From contig NZ_JAPEPZ010000001.1 in NCBI RefSeq assembly GCF_026339875.1, positions 7,502,001 to 7,566,000 of the forward strand: a DNA stretch of 64,000 nucleotides. The letters run 5' to 3'. Positions 44,483 through 53,508 of this stretch are shown piece after piece. Made by a program: the position numbers and the translations under genes. The DNA comes from Streptomyces sp. NBC_01571. GTDB taxonomy: Bacteria > Actinomycetota > Actinomycetes > Streptomycetales > Streptomycetaceae. The notes under the pieces were generated by a model. It had not been told where the DNA came from, made no database searches, and was given only the letters and a program-made list of their open reading frames with translations. Positions within the stretch are counted from its first letter, which is position 1, and each line of letters starts with the position of its first letter.

Positions 44483-44725
44483 ATGACGCTGGACCTCGAC
44501 GGACCCGAGCCTCTGTACGAGCAAATCGCCGCGATCCTCGCTGCCCGGATCGCCGACGGGACGTACCCGCCGAAGCGCCGCATCCCCTCCGAGGCAGGGA
44601 TCGTTGCCGAGTTCGAGGTGTCCCGGCCCACCGCGCGTGCTGCTGTGCAACTGCTCGTCGAACGGGGCCTGGCCGTGACAGTGCGGGGCAAGGGCTCCTA
44701 CGTGGCGGGGCCGGCCGAGGCCTGA
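44483..44725 (+). CDS. GntR-family regulator, DNA-binding domain only
   Basis: 80 residues, a complete GntR winged helix: PLYEQIAAILAARIADGTYP, IPSEAGIVAEFEVSRPTARA, VQLLVERGLAVTVRGKGSYV. There is no effector domain, as in the short GntR proteins of actinophages and AICEs. No obvious ribosome site precedes ATG, so it may be translated from a leaderless or short-leader mRNA. Probably controls itself and the divergent operon. Confidence 0.88.
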   Translation: MTLDLDGPEPLYEQIAAILAARIADGTYPPKRRIPSEAGIVAEFEVSRPTARAAVQLLVERGLAVTVRGKGSYVAGPAEA

Positions 44726-44740
44726 CCCCGGACGCACAAA

Positions 44741-44779
44741 AGCGGCCCCGCCCTCCCACACGGGGAGAGCGAGGCCGCT
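44741..44779. terminator. bidirectional terminator between GntR and late operon
   Basis: AGCGGCC / GGCCGCT outer arms, with inner CTCCC / GGGGAG pairing. It lies between the GntR stop (44725) and the stop of the convergent last late gene (44781). Confidence 0.75.
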
Positions 44780-44780
44780 G

Positions 44781-45047
44781 TCATCGGGCGAAGAGGGCGA
44801 CGGCACCGGTCGCGGCGCCAGCGAGACCGGCGAGGACGCCGATCGTAGGCATGGGCCACCGGGCCCGTTCGAGAGTACGGAGACGGCTCTCGTGGTCGGC
44901 AACATCCTTGCCGAGTTCAGTGAGGCCCTGGCCGATGCCGTCGAGTTTGGTCTCGACCCGGGTCACGCCATCGCTCAGGGATCTCAACTCCTGGTACATC
45001 TGGCCGCTGCTGATGAAGACGCCCGGGTCCGGGACCGGGGTGCCCAT
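44781..45047 (-). CDS. phage membrane protein with coiled coil (DUF2746-like)
   Basis: 88 residues: a helical coiled-coil segment (LRSLSDGVTRVETKLDGIG and following LTELGKDVADHESRLRTLE) and a C-terminal membrane helix (IGVLAGLAGAATGAVALF). Its ATG shares one base with the holin-like stop. Such proteins follow holins in the lysis cassette and may help lysis; function inferred. Confidence 0.75.
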   Translation of the reverse strand: MGTPVPDPGVFISSGQMYQELRSLSDGVTRVETKLDGIGQGLTELGKDVADHESRLRTLERARWPMPTIGVLAGLAGAATGAVALFAR

Positions 45048-45229
45048 CAGGCGCCCGGGGTCTTGCGGTTGGGCACGGCGTAGGTGATGCCCCACGCGCC
45101 GAGGACTGCGAGGACGATGGTGACGCCCTCCCCGGTGGTGAGGACGTTGTCCTGCACGGCGGTGACGGCGGCCGCGGATCCGGCCGCGATACCGGCGAGC
45201 AGCGACTTGGCGATGCTGGCGATACGCAT
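45047..45229 (-). CDS. holin-like small membrane protein
   Basis: 60 residues with two hydrophobic helices (SLLAGIAAGSAAAVTAVQ, GVTIVLAVLGAWGITYAV) and a basic tail (PNRKTPGA). It follows the endolysin by 8 bp; the size and topology fit the small holins of actinophages that open the membrane for endolysin. Confidence 0.75.
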   Translation of the reverse strand: MRIASIAKSLLAGIAAGSAAAVTAVQDNVLTTGEGVTIVLAVLGAWGITYAVPNRKTPGA

Positions 45230-45237
45230 GGTGAGCC

Positions 45238-45966
45238 TCACTTCTTCTCGAGCGCGGTGACGCGCTTTTCCAGGGACGTGAGCCGCTCCTCGGTGGTGGG
45301 CGGCGCGGAGGTGGCCGGCGACCAGGACGCCGGGTGCTGCAGCCGCTCGGCGACGTCGGCGCGCAGCTGGCCCATGCTGAAGACGAACAGGCCGCGCGTG
45401 CCGTAGCCCTCGACCGGCCCCTTCGGGTCGACCTTTCCCTCGACGCTGGTCTCCAGGTGGCCGGCTACCGAGCCCGCACCCCAGCCGTGGTGGCGGCAGA
45501 TCGCGGCATTCCAGCGGACCCACGCGTCGTACTGCTCGCGGGTGTAGGTGTCGGTGCCGTTGCCGAGGTTCTCGGTCTCGATGCCGTACAGCAGGTCGTT
45601 GCCGTCGACAGTCGACGTCTTGTCCTGCCGGGGCAGCTTCGTCTCCGCCGTGAGCGCGGCGATCACGTTCGCGGCGGCCAGCCCGGCGTGGTTGGCGCGG
45701 TGGCAGGACACCAGGACGGCTATCCCGGACTTGGGCAGGAACGTGTGGGCGAGGGGAGCGGGCAGGTTCGGCGCCCCGTCCACGGCGACGGCGCGCAGGC
45801 TGTTGCTCCCTGCGGTGTGGTGGTTGAGGACGCCGTGGACCGGGCCGAAACTCTTGCCGGTGGCGGCGTCGCGCCCGCGGGTGGTCCAGCTGTCGTACTC
45901 GGTGAACTTGACGCCCTCGGCCTTGAGGGCGGCGCGCCACTGTGCGGCGGTCATGGGTGTGGCCAT
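45238..45966 (-). CDS. endolysin, N-acetylmuramoyl-L-alanine amidase (Amidase_2)
   Basis: 242 residues from ATG 45966 (GGAG 6 bp upstream). The zinc amidase pattern is clear: VLNHHTAG (H49/H50), GIETEN (E130), VAGHLETS with GKVDPKGP (H170, D180). It cuts the bond between muramic acid and the stem peptide to lyse the host. The C-terminal ~40 residues end in a coiled coil (EERLTSLEKRVTALEKK) instead of a classic wall-binding repeat. Confidence 0.9.
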   Translation of the reverse strand: MATPMTAAQWRAALKAEGVKFTEYDSWTTRGRDAATGKSFGPVHGVLNHHTAGSNSLRAVAVDGAPNLPAPLAHTFLPKSGIAVLVSCHRANHAGLAAANVIAALTAETKLPRQDKTSTVDGNDLLYGIETENLGNGTDTYTREQYDAWVRWNAAICRHHGWGAGSVAGHLETSVEGKVDPKGPVEGYGTRGLFVFSMGQLRADVAERLQHPASWSPATSAPPTTEERLTSLEKRVTALEKK

Positions 45967-45988
45967 GAGTTCTCCAGGCATAGAGAAA

Positions 45989-46011
45989 GCCCCGGCCATC
46001 TGGCTCGGGGC
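45989..46011 (-). terminator. terminator between tail and lysis genes
   Basis: GCCCCG-AGCC / GGC-CGGGGC stem in minus-strand sense, followed by TTTCTCT. It would limit tail-operon readthrough into lysis genes. Confidence 0.7.
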
Positions 46012-46025
46012 GGCGGGGCAGGCGG

Positions 46026-46271
46026 TCAGGCTGTGGGGGTGATCGGCTCGGAGTAGGAGTACAACCGGGTCGCGGACAGCAGTTGGAAGTCCGGCGAGGA
46101 CGTGATGAGGTCGACGAACTGCTGGACGATCTCCGCCACGCCAGGTGCGTCCGGATTGTCGGTCGTCGCAGTCACGTCGAAGATGACCGGGTACTCACCG
46201 ACCCGGTCGACGCTGCTCGCGATCGCCGTCCACTGGCTCCGAGACGGTCCTTCCGGGGTGCCGAGGGGCAC
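46026..46271 (-). CDS. small phage protein, tail region, 81 aa
   Basis: MPLGTPEGPSRSQWTAIASS, later AEIVQQFVDLITSSPDFQLL. No recognised domain; position after tail-tip genes suggests a minor virion or assembly role. Confidence 0.6.
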   Translation of the reverse strand: MPLGTPEGPSRSQWTAIASSVDRVGEYPVIFDVTATTDNPDAPGVAEIVQQFVDLITSSPDFQLLSATRLYSYSEPITPTA

Positions 46272-46282
46272 GAGAGGCCTCC

Positions 46283-46684
46283 CTAGTTGTCGATGATGAA
46301 TTCGGCGTGCAGGCGCAGGTTGCGGCCGTTGGCGATGTCGAGGTTGGAGGTCCTCAAGGTGGCGAGGCCGTCCGTGCCGAGGACGAAGCCGCCGAAGGAG
46401 GTGCCGTCATCCCAGGCGCCGTTGATGGTGCCGTTGGTGGGCCGCCAACCGACGGGCACGGTGGCACACGTGGTGTCTGGAAGATTCCCGCTCGTGAGGA
46501 CGATGGCGGCACCGGTGCGCAGCAGGTACAGGTCCAACACGAAGCTGCGGCCGGTCCGATAGCCGCGGAAGTCGTTCACCGTGAACCCAGAGCCCGCCAA
46601 CAGGCCCGAGTTGGTCGAGATGACGGGCGGGCCGTCGTTGAGCCGGTTGCTCGTGATCCGCATTCCGGGCTGCCACAAGGTCAC
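46283..46684 (-). CDS. phage minor tail-tip protein, 133 aa
   Basis: Beta-rich protein starting MTLWQPGMRITSNRLNDG, with GFTVNDFRGYRTGRS and NGAWDDGTSFGG segments typical of short receptor-binding or tip proteins in Streptomyces phages. Located between the PGA hydrolase and lysis genes. Function inferred from position. Confidence 0.65.
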   Translation of the reverse strand: MTLWQPGMRITSNRLNDGPPVISTNSGLLAGSGFTVNDFRGYRTGRSFVLDLYLLRTGAAIVLTSGNLPDTTCATVPVGWRPTNGTINGAWDDGTSFGGFVLGTDGLATLRTSNLDIANGRNLRLHAEFIIDN

Positions 46685-46694
46685 GGAGGCCTCC

Positions 46695-47915
46695 TTACAG
46701 GGGGGCGATGGCAGGGCGGGCGAGCCGGACGTCCGTGCCCGCGGCCTGCGCCTTGACGATGCCGTTGACCGAACGGACCACGGTGAACTTCTGCGGCGTC
46801 AGCTGCTGGAAGGCCGCATACGACGCCACCACGGGCAGGGTGTTGGTGTTGGCGCTCGACAGAATCGACCGGGTACCGATGGCGCCGGCCGCCGCGAACT
46901 GGGTGTCGGTCGTGGTGACGGACCAGTCGGCCGGCTCGATGGTGCCCTCCGGCCAGATCTTCGCGGACAGCGTGCTGCCCGTGATCTGGAAGCGGACCGC
47001 GAACAGGGCGCCCGCGGCGTGCACGAGGCCGCTGGTGTTCGCGGCCGTCGCCAGCAGGGTCTCGGTGCCGCCGACGCGCTTGCGCAGGGTCAGCGTCACG
47101 GTCTGCGTGGTGGAGAGGTCGACGCGCGCCAGGTAGCAGTTGTTCACGTCGACGAACCGGCCCGCGAGGTGCAGGAAGTGCGATCCGCCGGTGGCGAGCT
47201 TGTCGGTGCCCATCAGTGCCATGATGTCGAGGTCGGCCGACGCCCAGGGGACGGTGGTCCACCGGGACACGTTGATGCTGCCCATCGACGCCTTGCCCTG
47301 CCCGAACACGGCGCGCAGGGCGCCGACGTAGGCGGTGAACGCCTTCGTCCGCTGCCCGCTGTCGCGCATCGACCGGGTCGTGTCGCCGTTCGGGAAGAAC
47401 GACTCCCGTAGCGCCCTCGACATTTCGAGCTGTACTCCGGCGCTGATCGTCGTCTTGTTGGCGATGTTCGCCGGGTCGCTGCCGTTGATCTCCTGCGCGG
47501 CGTTGATGACCCGGAAGCCGGCCTGCGTGAGGGCGGCAGAGATCCTGCCCACCATGAGGGTGTCCAGGCCGCCGATGGACGTCTCCGGCACTCCGTCCGT
47601 CCCGGTGTAGCCGTGGAACGACAAGCACCGCTTGGCGGCGGTGACGATCCCCGTGGCGATCGGCTCGTTGAAGTTCGTGCTGGTGACGTGCAGGTCGACG
47701 TTGTTGGACGCCTTGATGCCTGCGAACTCGTAGTGGTTCATCAGGCCGGCGCCGACCGCGCGGGCGGCCTCTCCGGAGCCGACCTCGATGCCACCGCCGT
47801 GGATCGCGATGGATGACCAGGTGGCCCCGGAGACCGGGACGGTGCGCCGCTCGTAGGAGACGCCCTCGGTCTCGGCGGCCGCCAGTGCCGTGTACGACGC
47901 GTAGAGGTCTGCCAC
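46695..47915 (-). CDS. poly-gamma-glutamate hydrolase domain tail protein
   Basis: 406 residues from GTG. The first ~200 form a zinc poly-gamma-glutamate hydrolase (PghP family): SIAIHGGGIEVGSGE (H39, E44), NVDLHVTSTNFNEP (H76), CLSFHGYTG (H101). The second half is a beta-rich domain (AGRFVDVNNCYLARVDLS) like phage tip sugar-binding folds. It probably degrades surface polymer during adsorption. One base separates it from the preceding gene. Confidence 0.85.
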   Translation of the reverse strand: MADLYASYTALAAAETEGVSYERRTVPVSGATWSSIAIHGGGIEVGSGEAARAVGAGLMNHYEFAGIKASNNVDLHVTSTNFNEPIATGIVTAAKRCLSFHGYTGTDGVPETSIGGLDTLMVGRISAALTQAGFRVINAAQEINGSDPANIANKTTISAGVQLEMSRALRESFFPNGDTTRSMRDSGQRTKAFTAYVGALRAVFGQGKASMGSINVSRWTTVPWASADLDIMALMGTDKLATGGSHFLHLAGRFVDVNNCYLARVDLSTTQTVTLTLRKRVGGTETLLATAANTSGLVHAAGALFAVRFQITGSTLSAKIWPEGTIEPADWSVTTTDTQFAAAGAIGTRSILSSANTNTLPVVASYAAFQQLTPQKFTVVRSVNGIVKAQAAGTDVRLARPAIAPL

Positions 47916-47916
47916 G

Positions 47917-50667
47917 TCATGCCCCCTGCACGCTGTAGTCGGATGCGCTGCCGCCAGTCGTCGTCCACGTCTCGCCGGTCAGTGCGGTTCCCCACCCGTT
48001 GGTGACGAGCCGGTTGAAGTCGTCGTCGACAGCGCCGGTGACCGCCGTGACGGTCATGACCTCGCCGCCGACCCCGATGTTGAATGCGGCCTCCCACACC
48101 CACAGCGTGCCGTCCGTGACGTTGACCGTCAGGGTGGTGGCGGTGGAGGTGACGGAGGTGGCCAGGCTGGAGGCGTCCGTATCGACGAAGCCGAGCGCGT
48201 CGTCCTCGACGATCCCGACTATCCACGGGCCGGCCGGGGTGCAGTTCAGCTGCAGGTCCCAGTCGTTGGGGTGCCCGATGGTCTCCTGCTGGCCCTGCAT
48301 GAGCAGGTCGATCGGGCCCGGCGGCAGCCACGCCGGCGGGTTGGCGATCTGCGCCCGGTCCCCCGACTCCAGCAGCGTCACCGCATCGACCAGGCCCGGC
48401 GCGGCCGCCAGGTTGAGGTTGAGGACCGGATAGCGGGACTCGTCCCAGGTCCCCAGGTACAGCTGCCAGTAGGCGTGCGGCTCGGCCTGGTCGTCGCTGT
48501 ACAGGTTCTGCGTGACCGCGGTGTCGTACAGGCCGACGCCGTTGGGCGGGTCCTGGACCGACAGCGGGCCCGAGGTCAGCACGGCCCGGCCGGAGGCGCC
48601 GCCGTCACGGGTGACGGTGACGTCGTTGCGGACCTTCTGGTCGTCGTCGACGGGCTCCAGCGGCGGGGCCACGTGCCCGGCCACGTTGTAGTCCAGGGCG
48701 AGGCCGACAGGCTGGTTGTACATCGAGATGCGGTCGCGGTAGGCGAGGCCGACAGCGTCGCGCCGTTCGTAGAGGATCCCGCCGTCGACGTCCGCGGCTT
48801 CCTCGAGGAGCGACAGCAGCGTGTCGATGCGCTGCGGCCCGACCTGCTCTTGCAGGGTCGGTTCGCCCCACTGTCCGAGGCGCACGCCTTCCTCCGAGGC
48901 GAGCCGGGACATGCGCTGGCCGGCTGTCTCACCGGTCCACGCGTCGACGGCCTTGTCGAAAGCGTGGGTGAAGTCGGTGTTCCACACCGCGATGTGGCCG
49001 ATGGCCATGCCGTCGATGTCGGCGGAGTAGCCGTCTGGCGGGGAGGCGACTCCGGTCGGCCGCCCGATGGTGCCGGCGAAGCTGCCGGAGAAGAAGCCCG
49101 CGTCGCCGCCGACGTCGGTCCAGGTGATGTTCCAGTTCACGTTCCCGCCGACCTGGAGGATCGCGAGCTTCGCCCTGATCCACTGGTTGTACAGGTCGGT
49201 GCTGGTGACGATGTCCACGCTGAAGACGGTGGCGCCGTCGTCGTCCTTGCACAGGATGCGGGTGCTGACGTTGTTCTGCTGGACGTACCACTCGCGGGCG
49301 GTGCCGGTGGACAAGACGCGCATGATGGTGCGCAGGGTGGTGTTGACCGTGTCGATCCGGTACATCCACTCGACGGCCCACCGGGTGAGCGTCGTGGACG
49401 GGGCGGGCACCCGTCCGTACAGGGTGCACGCGGTCGTCGTCGACGAGATGATCGTGGGCAGGGCATTGGAGCTCACCAGCGAGTCCGCGGCCGCCCAGTT
49501 CGCCGGGGCCAACTCCAGCGGCTTGACGCCCGCGATGGGCGAGTAGGCGCCGTTGGCGGCCTTCCCTTCCTCCATCGGCCAGTACGCCATCGGCCCGAAG
49601 GACGGGATGCGCCGGCGCAGCGTGGAGTCCAGGCTCTTCGCGCCCTGTCCGAGGCGGCGCAGGATCCCCGAGGCCTCGATGGGCACACGGACGTCCTTGC
49701 CGGACACGTCCCAGCGCGACGGCCAGGACGACACCTCACCAACGAACCGGACCCGCCGGTTGCTGATGGACGTGCCCGCCGGGATCGTCCACGTGCGGCC
49801 CGCACCGTCCACGAACGAGGTGGCACCCACGGCCTGCGCGGTGAAGACGGGGTTGGCGACCACGGTGCCGCCGATCCCGTTGCGGACCTCCGCGGCGTGG
49901 ACGCGCCCCGCCGGGAACGTCAGGGCAGCGTTCAGCGCCCCGACCTGCAGAGCGGCCGTGGAGTTGAAGATGGACGTGGTGCCGGCCTGAACGACCGGGT
50001 CCCCGAGCTGGGTCCAGGGCCCAGCGATCGTCGGCGCGGTGTAGAAGGTGATGGTGCGGCCGCTGGCGCCGTTGTCGACGTCCAGCGTCGCCCGGACTGC
50101 CAGGCGCCCGTTGGCGGGCAGGACCGGCTGTGCGGTCGACTTCACGCCGATCACGCTCGTACCGTCCACAGACCACTCGAGATACAGCCGCTGGTCGCGC
50201 ACGGCGAACATCCAGGACTTGTTGGCGCTCGCGCTCCCGAGCTTCCCCATCAGCTCCGTGGTGTGAAGGCTGTCGGACGCGTCCAGCCAGTTCGTCAGCA
50301 GCGCGTCGATACGGACGTCGATGTCCCCGGTGATGTCCAGGGCTGCCACGTCCGGGGTGGACGCGCAGCCGCCGGGCACCCCCGGCAGGTCCAGGAACGG
50401 CGTCCCCGCCTTCACGATGACGCGCAATGGTGTGTTCCGCCCGATGATCCCGTAGTAGGGCGACAGCGGGTTGCGCGGCGAGTACTTCCCGGAGCGGTTG
50501 TTGAAGGTCAGCTTGCAGTTGCCGGGGTCGACGTCCGCGCCCTCGTCGGCCCGCCCTCGCGTGATCACAATCTTCTCGTTGACGTAGACGTCGTTGGTGA
50601 TGTCGACCCAGGCGCCGTTGATCCAGAGATCGATCTCGACGTCGAGGGGCGTCTGGGGAAACACCAC
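47917..50667 (-). CDS. phage tail tip / baseplate protein
   Basis: 916 residues. The N-terminus (VEIDLWINGAWVDITND and RADEGADVDPGNCKLTFNNR) followed by GKYSPRNPLSPYYG is the signature of actinophage minor tail proteins. The middle has two concanavalin/LamG-like regions (NGRLAVRATLDVDNGASGR), and the C-terminus resembles baseplate hub beta domains. It follows the tape measure directly and so should form the distal tail. Confidence 0.8.
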   Translation of the reverse strand: MVFPQTPLDVEIDLWINGAWVDITNDVYVNEKIVITRGRADEGADVDPGNCKLTFNNRSGKYSPRNPLSPYYGIIGRNTPLRVIVKAGTPFLDLPGVPGGCASTPDVAALDITGDIDVRIDALLTNWLDASDSLHTTELMGKLGSASANKSWMFAVRDQRLYLEWSVDGTSVIGVKSTAQPVLPANGRLAVRATLDVDNGASGRTITFYTAPTIAGPWTQLGDPVVQAGTTSIFNSTAALQVGALNAALTFPAGRVHAAEVRNGIGGTVVANPVFTAQAVGATSFVDGAGRTWTIPAGTSISNRRVRFVGEVSSWPSRWDVSGKDVRVPIEASGILRRLGQGAKSLDSTLRRRIPSFGPMAYWPMEEGKAANGAYSPIAGVKPLELAPANWAAADSLVSSNALPTIISSTTTACTLYGRVPAPSTTLTRWAVEWMYRIDTVNTTLRTIMRVLSTGTAREWYVQQNNVSTRILCKDDDGATVFSVDIVTSTDLYNQWIRAKLAILQVGGNVNWNITWTDVGGDAGFFSGSFAGTIGRPTGVASPPDGYSADIDGMAIGHIAVWNTDFTHAFDKAVDAWTGETAGQRMSRLASEEGVRLGQWGEPTLQEQVGPQRIDTLLSLLEEAADVDGGILYERRDAVGLAYRDRISMYNQPVGLALDYNVAGHVAPPLEPVDDDQKVRNDVTVTRDGGASGRAVLTSGPLSVQDPPNGVGLYDTAVTQNLYSDDQAEPHAYWQLYLGTWDESRYPVLNLNLAAAPGLVDAVTLLESGDRAQIANPPAWLPPGPIDLLMQGQQETIGHPNDWDLQLNCTPAGPWIVGIVEDDALGFVDTDASSLATSVTSTATTLTVNVTDGTLWVWEAAFNIGVGGEVMTVTAVTGAVDDDFNRLVTNGWGTALTGETWTTTGGSASDYSVQGA

Positions 50668-50678
50668 GGTCAGGCTCC

Positions 50679-52930
50679 TTACTGGCCGAAGGCCTTCTCT
50701 GCGCTGCCCCGGCCCTTGACCCGGACGATCTTCCGCAGCAGCTTGTGGAGGTCGTCCTCAGCACCCGAGGTCTCGAGCCGGATGACGAGCCCAGCGCCGC
50801 CGGGCACGATCGGCGAGGACTGTCCAAGCGCCGGCGCCCCCGCGAGGGCAACGCGGCCGCCCGCCGCGGTCGAGGTGAGCGCGTCGTTCATGGCGGTGCG
50901 CGGCTCGTCGGAGCGGTCCCGGATGCCCTGGGCGAGGTTCGACATGAGGGAGTGGCCGGAGTAGAGCGTCCAGCCGCGACCGCTGAACGGCCCCTGTTTC
51001 GCGGGGCTGAACGGGAGGTAGCTCCGGGCTTTGGACAGGGCGCTCTTCACGGCCTCCGCCGGCGCGCTGAGCATGGACTTGATGCCGTTGACGAAGCCCT
51101 GCAGCAGCGAGCGCCCGCTGCTGTACAGGTAGCTGCCGAGGCTGCCGAGCGCGCTGCGGGCCCGCCCTGGCAGGCCCCGCACCCAGGTGATGGCGGAGTT
51201 GCCGCGGCTGACCACCGCCGACCGGAACCGGTTGAACGCTGCCGAGCCGGTGGCGTACAGGCGGCTGCCCAGCGAGGACATGGCGGCGACGGTGCGCCCG
51301 GGCAGGCCGCCACCCAGCTCACGATCGCGGTTGCGATGCGGATCGTCCCGGACTTGATGCTGTTCCAGTGCTTGATCACCAAGCCGGGCAGCGTCCAGTT
51401 CAGGAAGAAGCTGAGCAGCTTGCCGGGTACGGCCTTCACGAAGCTGACCACGGCGTTCCAGGCGGAGGCCGTGCCCTTCTTCACCGTGTCCCAGTGCTTG
51501 ATCACCCAGCCCACGGCGAGGCCGATCGGTCCCGCGATGATCCCGAGCAGGTAGGGCCAGTTCGTCTTGATCCAGTCCCAGACCGCGAAGGCGGCGGTCT
51601 TGATCCCGCCCCAGGCCGCGGACCAGATCTGCTGGAACCAGGTGGTCTTCGTCGCGATCAGGACGATGACGGCGATGAGGGCGACGATGCCGATGACGAT
51701 CCAGGTCATGGGGTTGGCGAGCAGGGCGGCGTTCGATTCCCAGATCGACGCATTCCAGATCTTCGTGACCACCGTGCCGATGGTCTTGCCCGCGTTGTAG
51801 ACCTTCTCCGCTGCGGACACGGCGAGGACGGCCACGGCGACGCCGGCGAGGATCCCGGCGAGCGGCCCGAAGATCTCCTTGTTCTTCATCGCGAAGTTGA
51901 CGAACGTGCCCGCGACCTGCGTGGCCGTCATCGTCGCGGTCCGCTGGAAGCCCTCCAGCGCGGCCTTCGGGTTGTCGCCGAGGGTCTTGGTCATCTTGTC
52001 GGCGGCCCCCGACACGTCCCCCAGCCCCTTCACGGCCTTGGACGGGTCGATGGCGTACAGGGCCTTGGAGAGGTCCTCGGACTGCGTGCCGAGCAGCTGC
52101 TGCGCGAGGGCGTACCGCTTCGTCGGGTCCGTGACGCCGCGGAGCTTGTCGGTGATGGTCTGCAGCGCGGCCCGTGCCTTCGGGCCGCCGTGGGCGAACG
52201 CCTCTGCCATGTCGTGGGCGTTCAGCCCCAGGCTCTTCAGGCCCTTTGCCGCGGACTGGTCCTGGACGCGGATGTTGAGCTCCTTCATCGCGTCCGCGAC
52301 TAGGTCGGCGTCCCGGGCGCCGGCCTGCAGGCCCTGCTTGAGGATGCCGGTCGCCGTCGCCCCGTCCAGCCCCAAGTCCCTGAACTGGGTTCCGTATTCG
52401 TTCAGGGTGTCCAGGAAGTCGTCGGCTTTGTTGACGCCCTTCTGGAATCCGGCGGTGATGATGTCCATGGCCTGATCGGCGTTCTGCGCCAGGCCGGTCT
52501 TGAGCATCTGGCCGACTGCCGCGGTGACCCCGCCGAGGTCCTGGTCGAAGGTGTCGCGCAGGGCGATGACCTTGGTGGTGATGCCCTGCAGGCCGCCCTC
52601 CGCCTTGGAGGTGTCGCCGATGTTCTGGTAGACGTTCCTGATCGCGTCGTTGACGTCCTCGGTGGACTCGCCCCACGCGTTCTTGTAGACGTTTGCGGAG
52701 ACCTTCGCCAGGTTGGCGGCCTCCGCCTGGCCCACGCCGAGCTGCGCGGCCAGCTTGTCGTTGGCGGCCTCCACGTCCATGGCAGACACGAACGACGCGC
52801 CCACCCCGACGCCGAGTGCCGCTCCGATCGCCGTGCCCGCGTTGGAGAACTTCTCCTTCATCGAGCCGAGCTGCTCGGACGCCTGGTCGCGGGCCACCAG
52901 GTTGAAAACCAGAGAGGTGTCCGACGCCAC
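50679..52930 (-). pseudogene. tape measure protein with a one-base frameshift
   Basis: The protein starts MASDTSLVFNLVARDQASEQ and shows a typical tape-measure layout: helical N-terminus, membrane segments (LAGVAVAVLAVSAAEKV; WIVIGIVALIAVIVLI), then WIK-repeat helices. Near 51310 the frame breaks at SWV; the rest (LPGRTVAAMSSLGSRLYATG to GSAEKAFGQ) continues in another frame. The whole span is 2252 bp, one base short of a multiple of three, and a single missing base in the TGGGT-GGCGGC context explains it. No slippery heptamer is there. Either the prophage is defective or the base is a sequence error. Intact length would be 750 residues. Confidence 0.85.
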
Positions 52931-52951
52931 GGGGAATCACCTCCCAGGTGT

Positions 52952-53496
52952 TCAGTTGTCGAGCTCCGCGCGGGCTTCGTCGATCTGCTCCTGGTAGTTG
53001 TCCAGCCAGCCGAGCAGCGCGTCCGTCTCCTCGACGGTGAGCAGCGCCCATTCCCAGGGACGGATGTGCAGCAGGTTCGCCGCGTTGCCCAGCTGCCTCA
53101 GACGGCGATCGGCGGCAGGGCTTTTCCCTCGGAGTCCTCGTCGATGGCCGTCGCGATCTCCCGGTTGATCTGGTCGATCTGCTCCGGGTCGGCGTTGCCG
53201 TTCTCGATGAGCTGGTCGCGCATCAGCTCGTACTCCTGCTTGGAGTACTCCAGGCGCAGCTCGTCCCACGCGAAGTCGACGTCCTCGAACTTCAGCGTGG
53301 GGTGCTCGCGCTTACGCAGCACCCACAGCAGGGCCCGCCGGCACACCGCGTTGCCGTTCAGGACGCCCTTGGTGAAGTCGGTGAAGTCCATTCGGGAGCG
53401 CCGCTCAAGGGCCTCCCGTTCGGCCGACATGAGCTTCTGCGGCTTGTACTGGAACCGCTGCTCCTCGCCGCCGTCCGGCTCGTACACCAGGTACAC
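52952..53496 (-). CDS. tail assembly chaperone GT, made by -1 frameshift
   Basis: Long product of the G gene: the ribosome slips back at GGGAAAA (53122-53128), leaves the G frame and reads SPAADRRLRQLGNAANLLHI, then PWEWALLTVEETDALLGWL, to the stop at 52952. This is the G-T system of siphoviruses, in which G and GT chaperone the tape measure and tail tube. The fusion is 180-181 residues long. Confidence 0.85.
53098..53496 (-). CDS. tail assembly chaperone G
   Basis: 132 residues from GTG (GGAG upstream), acidic and helical: MYLVYEPDGGEEQRFQYKP, then MDFTDFTKGVLNGNAVCRRA. It ends EGKALPPIAV just after the slippery site. Located between the gp10-like gene and the tape measure, the fixed place of this pair in HK97-type phages. 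Confidence 0.88.
   Translation of the reverse strand: MYLVYEPDGGEEQRFQYKPQKLMSAEREALERRSRMDFTDFTKGVLNGNAVCRRALLWVLRKREHPTLKFEDVDFAWDELRLEYSKQEYELMRDQLIENGNADPEQIDQINREIATAIDEDSEGKALPPIAV
53122..53128 (-). promoter_or_regulatory. programmed -1 frameshift slippery site GGGAAAA
   Basis: In the G frame the codons are GAG-GGA-AAA-GCC, so the heptamer is G-GGA-AAA, an ideal X-XXY-YYZ site. The -1 frame is open for 50+ codons afterwards and encodes a T-like peptide. Confidence 0.88.
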
Positions 53497-53508
53497 GTGC
53501 GTCTCCTT

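Noticed and set aside
48271..50964. Plus-strand open frame of 897 codons in the prophage
   Set aside because: Antisense to the tail-tip gene, whose signature motifs are on the minus strand.
51290..51330. Programmed frameshift in the tape measure gene
   Set aside because: No slippery heptamer or stimulatory structure was seen; tape measure genes are not known to shift, so mutation or sequence error is simpler.
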